Origin: Tetradesmus obliquus
Taxonomy: Eukaryota > Chlorophyta > Chlorophyceae > Sphaeropleales > Scenedesmaceae
Length of the DNA: 64,000 nt
Assembly: GCA_030272155.1 (NCBI GenBank)
Contig: CP126203.1
Location: 3,968,001-4,032,000 of the forward strand
Direction: 5' to 3'
Made by a program: the position numbers and the translations under genes. How positions within the stretch are numbered: the stretch's first letter is position 1; each line of letters begins with the position of its first letter. This document shows, piece after piece, positions 33,240 through 45,600 of the stretch. A model generated the notes under the pieces. It saw only the letters and a program-made list of their open reading frames with translations. It was not told the DNA's origin and ran no database searches.

Positions 33240-36200
33240 TCAAGGAGGCATCACGAAGCACTTCCCTGCTGCATCAGACCAAGCGCAGCCGGACTTCGGC
33301 CCTCCGCTGGTGCAGGCGCTCTTTGTGGGGCAGTTGCAGTTCTTGCCGCAACCTGGCTGCGTGGGAAGCACCGCTGCGGAACAACACAGCACACATGCAG
33401 CATTGCTGATGTCGGGCACATTACCTTCCCGTGCATGTGGTAGTGAAGCACATGGCAGTGGACCTTTTGAAATCACCGTCACACCCTCAACTGTCCTTCG
33501 AAATAGCTGGTGGCAGTTGGACCCATCCCTACCTTGCAGATAGAGCTAGATTCATTGCTGCTAACATTGTGTGTTCAAGCTGCACAATTTCAGTGGCTAA
33601 CATCCATTCCATGCAATGCTGCAATGCTGTAGCAACGTCGCGTGTATATGCCTGGCAGCACTAACAACATGAGTTGCGAACAGCAGCGGTTGCGGCCGAT
33701 GCAACAGTACTTACCACAAACTCCAGACAAGGCGGACAAAAGAATGTATTCAGCAGGAGTGGAGAACAGTAGCCACCACCAATACACAACTACTCACCAC
33801 ACACTCCAGACAAGGTGGACCAGCTCCCCAACGAGCAGGTGACGGTGAGGTTGCCACGTGCAAGGACAAAGCGGGGGTCACAGCTGGTGCTGCAGCTGCC
33901 GCGAGATGGCGTACCCTTGCATGTAGAGCTGAAGCCCAAGGCACCTATGGGTGCGGCAGGCAGTGTCTTGCAGGCTGCAAAGAGGGCAGCAAAGAAGCAC
34001 AGAAGTAGAAGTATGCAGCCGCATCAGCTGTGTGTGTGTGGCTCAGCCTGTTCATAAGTCTGCTAGTCCGAACCTTCCACACATCCATTACTGTGCAATA
34101 CCTGCATCGTGGCACAATGAATTTGTGAGGTGAGACATGTGCACCATGTGTCCATTACAGCTGCTTTGCAATTAATGCGCAGTGTTGTGACCAAACATGT
34201 TGCGCAGTGCGTAGGACTGCTAGCAGCGCTCACCGCTCTCAACGCAGGTGCCGTTCACGGTGCTCCATGCGCCTTGCCTGCAGACGGCCACCAGGCTGTC
34301 TTGCTTGGTGTAGCCATCGGCACAGTCTGTGCTGCATTCGGCACCGGCTGTTGTGCTGGCGCAGTGGAACTCCTGAGCATTGGCCGGAAAACTGGGACTT
34401 TTGCCAGCGCATCCTGCAGGACCATTCATCAAGGGTGTATCACCATGCTATTGCTGATGCAAAATGACCACAATGTGCTAAGGTATCCCAGCAGAAACGG
34501 CAGTGTGATCAAGGCTGTCATGGAATGTATCTACAGCGCCCTGACTCCCGGATGTGAGGGCTGCGCGGATGTTCATGAACATGGAACATGTGCATAATGC
34601 ACACAAATGACCCGTCATCTGCACCTTGTACAAAACACTTTGCACGGCTGCACACGTCACAGCTGAAACAACGTGCCAGCTGTCAGCCGTGCAAAGCTGC
34701 GTGCAAATGTCGCTGATACATACATAAGAATACAATGTGCATGAAACCTGCAAGCAGAGCTGCAAGCAGCAGAATACTTGACCCTGCTCACCCAGTTCAA
34801 AACAAACGCCATCTGGCTTACTCCAGGTGCCCAGACTGCAAGTGACCTGCAGGCTGGTATTCAGAGTTAGGCCATATCCTGGGAGGCAGCTCGTGCTGCA
34901 GTCTTTGCCAGACGGCGTCTCTGGGCAGTTGTAGCTGGCGGCATAGGCAGGCGCTGCAGGGCCGGGCCCTGTACAGTCTGCAGGCAGGCAATAGCAGGAC
35001 AGCGTATGACTACAAGTGTTAAGAGTGCGGATCGATGGGTGACATCTCTTGGCTGCCTGCATAGCGCAAGTATGTACCTGTGTATGCATGCTTTCTTGGT
35101 GTTCTGACATTATGCTGGCATGTTTCAGCAACCAGATGATTGCGGCACCAGATCCACAGCCCGGCACAAAAGGTCTCCGCGCAGAAGGTCATAAGCAATG
35201 TGCACGTTGTCTGAAACAAAAAGGCATCGTGCAAGTTTTGCACTGAATGATTGTATAGTGTTCCTGCTTCTGTGTGACAGCATTATGCTCACTGGCAGGA
35301 CCACAGACTCCATCAAAGGCCGACCACGCTCCCTTGCTGCAGCGGCTGGTCAGGGAGCCAGACTCCAGAGCATAGCCGTCTGCACAGCGGGTGCTGCATG
35401 TGCTGCCAACACGGGTAGTGTTGCACACAAAAGGGTTGGCGTTTTCTGGTGCAACAGGGGCTGAGCCGGCGGTGCAATCTGCATGGCAACAACGTTAACG
35501 GTACATGATTTCAGCACGGGTACTAAATACGTCTGGCATTCACATGCGGGTGTGTGGGCATCACTAGGGAGGGCATTGCCTACAAGCAGTTCGTCCTCTG
35601 GCATGTTGTTTGCTAAAGATGCCGAGCCTGTACATGTTCTAGATGCGGCTTAGCTAAGCCCTGCTATGCCTTGCTAAGGCTCGCTAGGCATCAGCAAAGG
35701 TCTTTGTGTGCGTGGTACCTGTGACTCAACTTCACACTTAACCTGCAACAAATGCACACATTACATGCTGCCAGGATTGCACTGTGAGGCGAGAAGAAGC
35801 AGAACAAAACAGAAGCACCATGTGTCTGATGCAGCTGTCTCTCAACGACAAATGCTGCACGGAGTTTGAGTGTGCTCACTGTTCTCAATACAGGAGCCTG
35901 TCACGTTGCTCCATAAGCCTCGCCTGCAGAAAGTGACCAGGCTGTCTTGCTTGGTGTAGCCTTTGTCACATTCTGTGCTGCATTCCGCACCGACTGAGCT
36001 GTTGGAGCAGGTGAACACTTGTACGTTGGTTGGGAAGTCGGGGTCTGTGCCAGAGCATCCTGCAACGCCATTCATCAGTTGTGGTGTGCTACATGCTGAC
36101 ATATGATGAACAGTCGGTGCTGTGATAGCTGCTGTGGCTAAGGTTATCCTGAAGCAGTATGCACAACCCTTATTTGTGGATGTCAGGGATGCGGATATGG

Positions 36201-39200
36201 ACTTGAACATGGTACATGTGCATCATGCAATGCATGAACAGTCATCTGCGCCATGCACAGCACCATTTGAGTGGCTGTGCATGTCAAAGTCGTAACAACG
36301 TGCCAGCTGCCAGCCGTGCAAAGAGGCGTGCAAGATCTAGCACATTTGCCAATCCAGTCTATGCCTACTATGTATATGAGTGCAATAAGCCTATAAGCAG
36401 CGCTGTCACTAGCAGCAGAGTTGTCCCTGCTTACCCAGTTCGAAACAAATCCCATCGGGTGTACTCCAGTTGCCCAGGCTGCAAGTTGTCTGCAGGGTGG
36501 TCTCCTCAGTTAGGCCAAATCCTGGGAGGCAGCTCGTGCTACACTTGCCGCCAGATGGCGTCTCTGGGCAGGTGTAGTTGGCAGCATTGTCAGGCGCTGC
36601 AGGGCCTAGTTCAGTGCAGTCTGCAGGCAGCCAGCAGCAGGACATACGCGTTACAGCTGTCTCGATTTAGCTGCTTGCTTACGTCACCAATCACTGTATA
36701 CGTGTGCATTGTGATAGCTGTTGTGCTCAAAATCACATAGCTTCTGAGTTTCAAACTTGACTGCAGTGCACATGTACCTGCCTGTTGATGCGAGTCACAT
36801 AACCCGGGTCAGCGGTACCGTACCGGGCGGTCCAATTTTGCTGCATTACGTAGTATTGCGCCTGGGAGCAGCTTTGCATGAGATGATGCGGCACATTCAC
36901 CGCATGCAGGTCTACCTTGCCGCACTTGCAAAGTAGCGCTTGTACTGGTAGCAGGCAACTATTTAATCACCGACGTCACCGATGCAACTATTGCTGATGA
37001 GACACTGTGTGTCGAAACTTTACCACCAGCCATCAGGCGACTTACTTGAAGGGCTGCACACGCCTAGCACCTCACTCCACACAGGAACAGCATCGCTGCT
37101 GCACACTGCAACCAGGGTGCCACTTGTGAGTGTATAACCCGGTTGGCAAGTTGTGGTGCAGACATCACCGGGTCCACTCAACCCAGTGCAGTCAAATGCT
37201 GTTGCATTGGCAGGCGCTGTGGGGCTGCCAGAGCAGCCGAGTACGGGTGGGGGAGGCAACACGTATATGGTCTGTACGGCAGTGGCTGCAGGCAGAGGCA
37301 TGTGGCAGGCACGGCAGGAAGGATTTATGCATAAGCATCCAGAAACAACATCATGCAAATGAACTTTGCACATATAGATTGGCGCTGCTTACGGTAAGCT
37401 GCTCCGGAAGCCGCGTCGAGGAAATTTTGTTGATGTGCGCATGCAACTATGAGTCAAGACACATCAGCAGTCTCATGTGTGTCAAGCCAGGTAAGGGGAC
37501 AGCTGAAACCATTCTACACCTGTGTTATCAGCACTGTCTTTGGCTGTCCATGTAAGTGACACCTGCAGCAGCAGCAACAACAGCAGCAACAGCAGCAGCA
37601 TCAGTAGCGCCACCATCACCAAGCACTTTCAACATTGAGACTGACGGGGTCGCAATAGTTTGCCAATAGGCGTGTTGGTTTCTGCTGCTGCCACGTCGGT
37701 GTCCGTCACATCAAACATGCATTGTGCATAGCGACACAGCAATCAGAGAGCATGCAATCCACAGCTGAATGGCATCTTGCACATCATGTTACCCAAATCA
37801 CACACCGTGTAAACCTCATCGGCACATGGCAGGGGCTCTGTCAGCGACACTGGCAGTGAGTTACTGCTGCTGATATTTGGCGCAACCAAGACGATGATGC
37901 CATCCACTTTGTCGTATGCGGTCAATCCCTGCAGTGCACACGTGTCGAGTTGTGACGGTGTGTGGAAAGAAACAATGTCAGCAGCTCCCTAAGCTGCTAA
38001 GGACTCCAGTGCCTCGCATGAGGGTTGAAAGTACTTGGGACGCAAGGCAGCGTGCGACCTATGCAGCATGCTGCCAGCGGTGCAAATATGCTGTATGCAA
38101 GCCGCGCATGAATTATGTATGACTTGCGAGCAGTTCTATGCAGCGGGTGTCTGCCGTACATGATGTGCTGCTTGCTTACCGTGGTGTTGAGAATGGTAGA
38201 CTCACAGCTTGTTGTGTAGTCTGCTGGAGCGAGCGTAATCACCGGCGGCTGCACATCTGCTGGGGGCTGCTCAGGGTTGCTGTACGTAGGATCCAGGCAG
38301 GCTGCTGCTGGGATGAATTCGCAGCTGTTCGGAATGGCCGAGTTGGGTTTGCAGGAGTCGGCACAGCAGTCGCCACCTATGCCACACAGATTTCGATGCC
38401 CACATCAGTCGAATGTGATGAGGATGATTACAAGCAAGTTGCAAACCCTCCATCAACAACAGGGGTGTGGTACTTTCTGCATGTATGTCATTTTGCGTGA
38501 TAATGTGCGAGTTTTTATGGTATCAAATTGTGCTGCTTCATGACAAGCACAGTAGCATGCACGGCAGCAACCACGGGCACACTGCTTACATGACCTATGC
38601 ACCAGCGCAAGGCAACCTGCGCGCTTGAACACTTACCGTCCCAGTTGTTTGCTTCATTGTTGAGGCTGGGGTCACACACGCCGCTGGTGCCTGCAGCCCC
38701 AACACAGTTCACAAATACCTCAGTCGAGTACAGAATTTGCCGGCCGATTTGATATGGCAGTGATGATTATGAATGCTTGCATGCCAATTGCAATCTCACT
38801 GTCAGCAGCACAGCGCAGCTACGGCCAACCTTGGAAGAACAACAACACAACCAGCAGACAGGCGACCGCCAGGTGTGCCGACTTCAACATAATCAGCAAG
38901 CACAGCAAAACAAAACTGTGACACAGATTTCACTGCTTGCGAATTGTGCTGGCAACAGCGATCCCATGTTTGCCACAGGCACCAAGGTATATACAGCATT
39001 CTGTTAGTGCCTGCACTAGAAGCCGCGGCCAAGCTTTGTCAGGCAGGCCTGCAGCCTCACCTGTGGCTAAGACCAGCTTTGCTCGTCCAACACGTTGCAG
39101 CACTTCCTTTACGTCCACAACGTCACCCGCAACAACGGGCAGCAGCAGGCGCTGCAGCAGGCTGTTAGGGCTGCTCACAGCTGTTCCTGTGCAGTTCACG

Positions 39201-39286
39201 GAGGCCTTGGTGCTGTTGGCTTGAGCAGAAGGGTCGCTGTGTGCCCAACACAGTAGCAGAGCAGCAACATAGGGTTGTGGTGTCAT
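33240..39286 (-). CDS. Secreted LNR-HYR-7xCCP-like matrix protein
   Basis: Exons: 39061-39286, 38637-38690, 38180-38376, 37793-37928, 37520-37543, 37046-37285, 36435-36620, 35880-36059, 35293-35478, 34792-34977, 34234-34413, 33798-33974 and 33240-33373 (TGA). Together they give 701 residues with matching phases. A signal peptide (MTPQPYVAALLLCWA, cleavage near SAQA) is followed by an LNR-like motif (NNWDGGDCC) split by an intron. Next comes an HYR/DUF5011-like domain (PPVITLAPAD, then TAYDKVDG) and seven CCP/sushi-like modules of about 60 residues (C...C...C..GY...C..G.W....G.C), then a Cys-rich tail. Each CCP module is one symmetric phase 1-1 exon. An extracellular or cell-wall role is inferred. 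It could be the 3' part of the larger gene upstream, and an exon near 38.9 kb may be missed. Confidence 0.7.
33712..33733 (-). pseudogene. Copy of the last CCP exon's 3' edge with donor
   Basis: The minus strand reads TTGTCTGGAGTTTGTG then GTAAGT, against TTGTCTGGAGTGTGTG/GTGAGT at the true donor (33798). It sits in the following intron. Confidence 0.6.
34234..36620 (-). repeat. Segmental duplication of a CCP exon pair
   Basis: Exons 36435-36620 and 35880-36059 match 34792-34977 and 34234-34413 respectively, at a constant offset of about 1645 bp. Shared motifs are CPETPSG..CSTSCLPG and AECST.C..GYTKQDSLV. Intron sequence is shared too: ACAACGTGCCAGCTGYCAGC lies in both intervening introns. 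Exon 35293-35478 lies between the two pairs. Confidence 0.85.
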
Positions 39287-39657
39287 TCTGGCCGGCAGTG
39301 CTGTTGCAAAGTTGTTTCATGCCTGCCGCAAAGTTTTTACAATGATTGCTTTACTTACGAGCTAGGCAAAGAGTGGGCAAACGGGCCGTTTGGCTACTTC
39401 AAACCCTGTTTGCACAGCTGTAGCTGTTTGCAAAGCCACGACAACTAGCTTGCTGCAACAACATCAAGCAACTACAAAATTTGACCGCTAAAGGAGCAGG
39501 AAGATGGTACCATGTCCACAGCAGAATATGGTACCAACACGCACATGCCAGGACCGGCAATCGCACTCTGAGTTCACCTGCACTGGAACCTCGAGCACGA
39601 CCAAGACAGGGTGACATAGGTGGCCAACGTCCCGATGGTCTCGTTAGCTGAGCTCAC

Positions 39658-42600
39658 TTGCTCACACAATGGCTGGCAGGTTGAGGGGCTGCAGGACAGC
39701 CGAACATATCGATGTGGGGTGATGCGTTGAAAACAATGCTACAAGCATGTAACACACTAGCATGTATTGCACCAGCTAGTGCTGCATATTGCACAGGCCT
39801 TATCATGCAAACCTACCAGCCATCATGGCACCAGTGGTGTTCTTACACGTGTTGTTGCCATGAGGAGTTGTTTTGGGAGCGGCTTCTGGTGCAACATATC
39901 TTGAGGCACCTATATTGATATCTGCACAATATACAAGCGTTCTAGAGCTGATGGCACGCTCATCTGCTGGTGGCAAGTGCGGTGTACATTCGGCAACGTT
40001 TCATGCTTCTGCCCCCACTCACCAGCAGTCCCCTCCATCGTAGTTGCAGGCTGGGCTGTTCAACCAAGGTGACGGGGAGCAGAAGCTGTTGCCAACCTGC
40101 ATGCCAGCAACATAAGTAACGCATTCACAACAACCTCTACATTCTCGTGCGTACTCGTACGAGTGGTAGCTAGTGGCGTGCAGTGTTTCCGTGATACTGC
40201 TGAGATGGTTTGCTCTTGGGGTATGCACAAACACCCGCCAGGGCCTGGCACACAACCATGGTCTAATGCCGAGGCTCAGGATGCTGGCCATGCCATATCC
40301 GCCTCAACAGCACTGCCGGACGTACCTCAGCAAGGAACGTGCTGGCATTGGCAACGAGCCCGAGTTGCGCAAGCTCTTCACCTAGAAGGCTGCATGGCTC
40401 ATTCGGCTCAAATGATTTGAGGCTCCGACTTGCAAGCAGTCTCCTGCCGAGCCCTTTCAGGGTTGGGTCAGGAGATGGTGTCTGTGCCAGAATTTGCAAC
40501 TGTTTCATCTTGCTTTCTGGCACAACTGTTACTCCGCTGCATTGTGCTGCATTTGTTGCTCCAACAATGGTAGCGTCGGTGCCATCTGCATCAAGTTTCG
40601 ATGCGGGATGACAGGCATGGCATGCGTTGGGTGTCATTATGGGGCATTATGTAATTGTTCGGTATAGTCTGCAGGTGATACACACGTAAGTGCACATGAG
40701 TTTGCTTCACTGCATTCTGAGTTGCAGGTGATACACACGTAAGTGCACATGAGTTTGCTTCACTGCGTTCTGAGTTGCAGGTGATACACACGTAAGTGCA
40801 CATGAGTTTGCTTCACTGCGTTCTGTGTTTTGGTATCATACCGGGCAATGAGTGAGGTGCAGTGCTGGTCAGTGCTGCCCGCGACAAGCAGATGTAGTAT
40901 TATATCAAACCACCTGATTTTGCAGGGTGCCATGGTCACCAGAGCTCGCTGGTGAGAGTAAGCGTTGCGCAAATGATCAGCAGTTCCCTGATGAATAACA
41001 CTTTGATGCACTGCATCTGTAGCACATAACAACTAGACTCCCTTTAGGCCAGGCCGTTTGCAGCCGGCTTACCAGGGCATGGCAGGCATGATGTGCGGCC
41101 AGTAGATGGCTGGTAGGTGCCTTGCTCGCACGGCGTAGGAGTGATTGTGCCCGCCAAAGGGGCGTAGTACCCTGCCGGCGCTGCTGTGCAGGTCGTGTTG
41201 GTAGCACCGTATGCTGCATATGTGCCTGCATGCAGTCAACGACATCCTGCTGTCAGTTGTGGCTCGTGATTGTGCACTAAAAATACCAAGATCTGCTTGC
41301 TTCTGCATCAGCAATGAGGTGGCAATGCTGTCCCCGCAACAAGCAGGATTCAAGAGTACATATGCATCCTGCAGCTGGGTAGCTGCAGATAGCTGTGTAA
41401 ATGCCATGCCGCGGCACCTACCAGGATCACATTCCGTGCACAACGTCTCAGTTGCTGTTCTGTATGTTCCGGGAGAGCAGTCTGCACAGTAGCTGGTGAC
41501 TGTCGTGCCGTTTGTGGAGTTGGTGGTACTGACAACGAGTACAGTGCCAAGTGGGCAAGTACTGCATTCTGTTGCCCCTGGCTGGCTGTATGAGTTGGCA
41601 CCGGTGCAAGCAACACATACGGATGCATTGCTCGCTCCAACAGCGGTAGAATAGGTGACTGCAAGTGCACAAGCAGCGGACACAGTGGTGAGACGTTTTG
41701 TCATGGTGTTGCAGGGCGCATGCCGTTATGCATACATACATCATGAAATCAGGTTGATACAGTTGAAACCTTTGAATGGCATTGGAAATCTGCACTGCAT
41801 GTTTCTGAACAGCCGCGAGCATTTCAAGTAGCTGCTGACTATCACACGTTGTGCCTTGACAGCAGCATCACTGATCCATTATTGCAATGGTGTTCGCGAC
41901 TGACAAATGAGTTGTGGGCTATGGATACCACTTGCGCAATGCCGGTTTTTGCAGGCTTTCAAAGCTTTGTTTTTAAAAGCCAGCTGGGTGGGTAAGGGAG
42001 GCCATGCGGGCATGCGCAGAGCCTCATTCTTCTGACGTGTTTGCTGCTTGTCACTGTTTCAAGCGCAGGCAGTCAGCAGTGCAAGAAAGTTCAGGGCCAG
42101 TATGCACACCGACAGACAAAGCATCAGGCAGTCCACTCACGAGCAGGGCACAGGGTGCACGACGCCTGTCCGTAGTTTTCACTGCAGCATCAGCACAACA
42201 GGTGAAACAAAAAAGGGCCGGGTCAAAAAAAGGCAAAGTGGGGTCACTGCATTTGCTATGCATTTCCTGTGCTGTGCTGCCATATGTGACAAGCTCGACG
42301 CCTTTTGAGTGCTCGGCTGCCCTGCCAAGCAGCCTTGCCAGACACTCCGTGAGCAGCCTGCATTCAAGTGTACACTGTAAGATCCCTGCACGCATGCACA
42401 GTTCTTGCCAACGTGACTGCTTCTAACAGCCCTGAAGTTGCTCACGCATATGTGCCGGGTGGGCAAGGTGTGGGCGCTGCACTGCCCGTGTTGTTGGTGT
42501 AGGTGCCAGGTGGCGTCAGCGTGCACATGGAGGAGCTGTTTGAGCGATAGGTGCCAGCATCACATGCCTGCAGTGCGTAACACGCGTTAGAGGATGAAAA

Positions 42601-45600
42601 AGAGCGATAGGTGCCAGCGTCACATGCCTGCAGTGCGTAACACGTGTTAAGGGATAAAAGAATCCAGCATATTGTCATTCATCCAACAAAATGCAACAAA
42701 ATGCAGGAAGTATTTGATGCTGTTCGACAGCACTGGCAGCGCAGGTGCAGCTGATGTGTTCAACATGCAGCATCTAAGCAAGACACGCGCAGCACTTTGC
42801 AACTGCATTGTGCGCATACAGGAGGTGGAATATCTCCTGCATAGTGTTGGTTGTAATAATCAAAAAGTGTTACAGGAGTTGCAGCGCATGGTGTGGCGTA
42901 GTCAAGTGCATTTAAACATTTATACACATTGCAAACACATTGCAGACTGTCACTCGTGCCACAATGCTGAGGGCAACTACTCACAGTGCAGTTGCCGTTG
43001 CCTGCTGGGTCTTCAGCCCCAGGGCCGCTGCAAGCAGTGGCCAACAGACGCACATGTTGTGATGATAACATTCCTGAGCCTGGAAAAGATCTCAGATTGA
43101 GCAACAATCATTTCTCTGTGTCTATATTATCTAGGCTGTGCCACTGAGCTGCATTGATGCAGCATCGAGTTTTGTGCTGCATCAATGGGACATCCCAGCA
43201 TTCTTCCCATATGCTGGTTTGTTGCAACAAGGTTGGCAGGTTTGGGGGTCACTTCATGAATCAGGGAAGGCAAGCCATGTTGGTGGTTCCTAAGTTGACT
43301 TGGCGCTTGCTGCAGATTTTCAGTGCCCATCAGCAGCACACCACACTCACCAAGCGCATTTCCAGACCACCTTCAGCACATCATTCGGCCCCGTGGTGCC
43401 AAGTGATGGGCTGTTGGGGTCCAGAGTGCAGGAAGTGCCGTTGGCGTTGCACATGTTCTGCATGCCATCACAACAAACCACAGCTTGTGAAAGGTATCCA
43501 AGCCGTGCACAGCAGATACAATGAAACATAACATGGAGAGGTGCAGACAAGCATCCGGGAAAAGTGAGATGAAGGTGCTGCCGATCTTACAATGTGCAAT
43601 GCAGGTTTACTGACTGCAGCTGCAAAGGCGTTGGCAACTGAGCACAAGCTCACACACTATGTGACTGGGTAACAGTCCAGCAACGCTTTGTAACAATATG
43701 GCTGAGAACACAGCTCTCGCCACAACGCCAGATGTCAAGCTTACAACTTTTAGTTTCACCAGTAGGCCTACTGTGTCACACAGTCCGAGTTGGACTCCTG
43801 CATCAACATATGCGAGGCACACATGTGCATGCATGCAGTATTGAACAAACATACACAAGACTGCTACAACACATGCGGAGCTGTTGAAGTTTTGAATGAC
43901 CCCGCTGCCGCAGCCGTAACGCACCTCCACCACAACCTTGATAGCATCCTGCATTCAAAGAGCGTGGTGTTGTGCGACAGCAAAACACATGTTATAAAGC
44001 AAAATATGAGGGGCATATGCAAGAGCACATGTGCAAAGCAAGGGTAGATTTATATGTGACTGGCCTGGTGGCATGCAGCATGCACATTCAGTTCTCCAAG
44101 TGGCAGATAGTAGTTTATGATATTATCATAATACTGAGTATACTGCGTTACGTAACGAAGCCGTAGACATACATGCTGCTTTGTTTCATGCATTGTGAAG
44201 CGCCCATGACATAGCGTTGTGGTTGAGACATGTGTTGTGTTGAAGTTTACCTTGATAGTCCTGCCTGAGCCCACTTCTGCTGAAACAATCTGCAGCACCT
44301 GGTTGGCTCCGCAGCCAATCTGCTTGGCTGCGGTAACAAGCGACACCTTGAACACCAGCGTTGTGGAGCTGCCAGAAGTCATAGAAGGATCGGGCACGCA
44401 AGCGAACTGAATGACGCCCAGGTTCTTGGCGCACCTGCACACATCACATAAAGGTTCGATCGAGATCAAATATCGGATTGGGGTACTCACCATCATCAGC
44501 CTGCGACTTAAACCATGGACTGAACACGCTTCTGGCAGCAGCCATGCTCCACGCCTCCACTCTTGGTTCCTGGTTTCACCATGGATTTGCTGAGTATGAT
44601 CTGACTGCAATCACTGATTGCTGAGCAGTCATAATGACTTGCGACCTACAACTGGCGTGCATACCGCGTAGCTGAGCTATGCTGCTGGTAGCGAACTTGT
44701 TGCATGCACGTGCAGCAACCTGCTGAGCGCATTCCTGCAAATGCTCAACTGGGCGTAGCATAAGCTCACAAAGCACATGACTAGTGAACCTGGCTGTGGT
44801 GCTTTCTGCATGTCGCATCGTTAGTCAACCTGCCACAAAACGCTGCGCAAAGTTCATTTAGGTTGTGCATGTAACCAGTGGCCAGAGCGTGAAATGAGAC
44901 TAGCACCATACATGTATTGCGTGCACGCACCGAAAAAGATCTGCAATAGGGCAGCTGCCCTTGGTGTACTGGCAGGCAGCCAGAGTAGCTGCACAGGTGG
45001 CGGTCAACTGCAGGGCAGCCACGAACACAAGCGTGCATCAGATTATCTGTCCAAGCGGTATGTGATATGAGCAGGCATGCATCAGCTACTGCTTGAAACC
45101 ACATGGAACATTGTTCTTAGACACAAAAAATCTGACCATGCAGGCAGCAGACTGCTGCAGAAAGGTGATCTTGAAATGCACTACGCACTGGCTTGTGGGC
45201 AAGAGGTCACACCAGTGTTTGCCGGCATGCATGTGCCGCTGCCGCATTAGAACACACCGTGCATCACCAATGGGTAATTTGCTACAACTTTCAAGCAGCA
45301 GAAACTCAGCGAGAGGGGCGTGAACAACATCTGCACTGCATGATCAGAAACCTTCGTGGGCAGCGCCCATGACGCCATCATGTGTCACGACATTGAATCA
45401 TCGTATTGAAGTGCCGAACTCGCGCAAGCAATGGTTGCTCCAAGATGTCGCTGAACGAGCAGACACAGCAAAGTCACATGCAACCATCAGGACGCCTGCT
45501 ACCAGCCCTTACCGTGGCTGGCCTTGCAGCGTAGGCATCGAGCAGTGCTCTGCGCGCAGCATACTCCTGCACATGCACACAACAATAGAGACATGCAAGG

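Noticed and set aside
37530-37570. Exon starting at the CTG-run acceptor near 37563 (VSLTWTAKDSADNT)
   Set aside because: Its phase conflicts with the preceding exon (end phase 1). A 24-nt exon at 37520-37543 fits phases on both sides.
38802-39000. Possible extra exon of the LNR/HYR/CCP gene (VKSVSQFCFAVLADYVEVGT)
   Set aside because: The acceptor and phase fit, but no acceptable donor follows. It was left out of the model.
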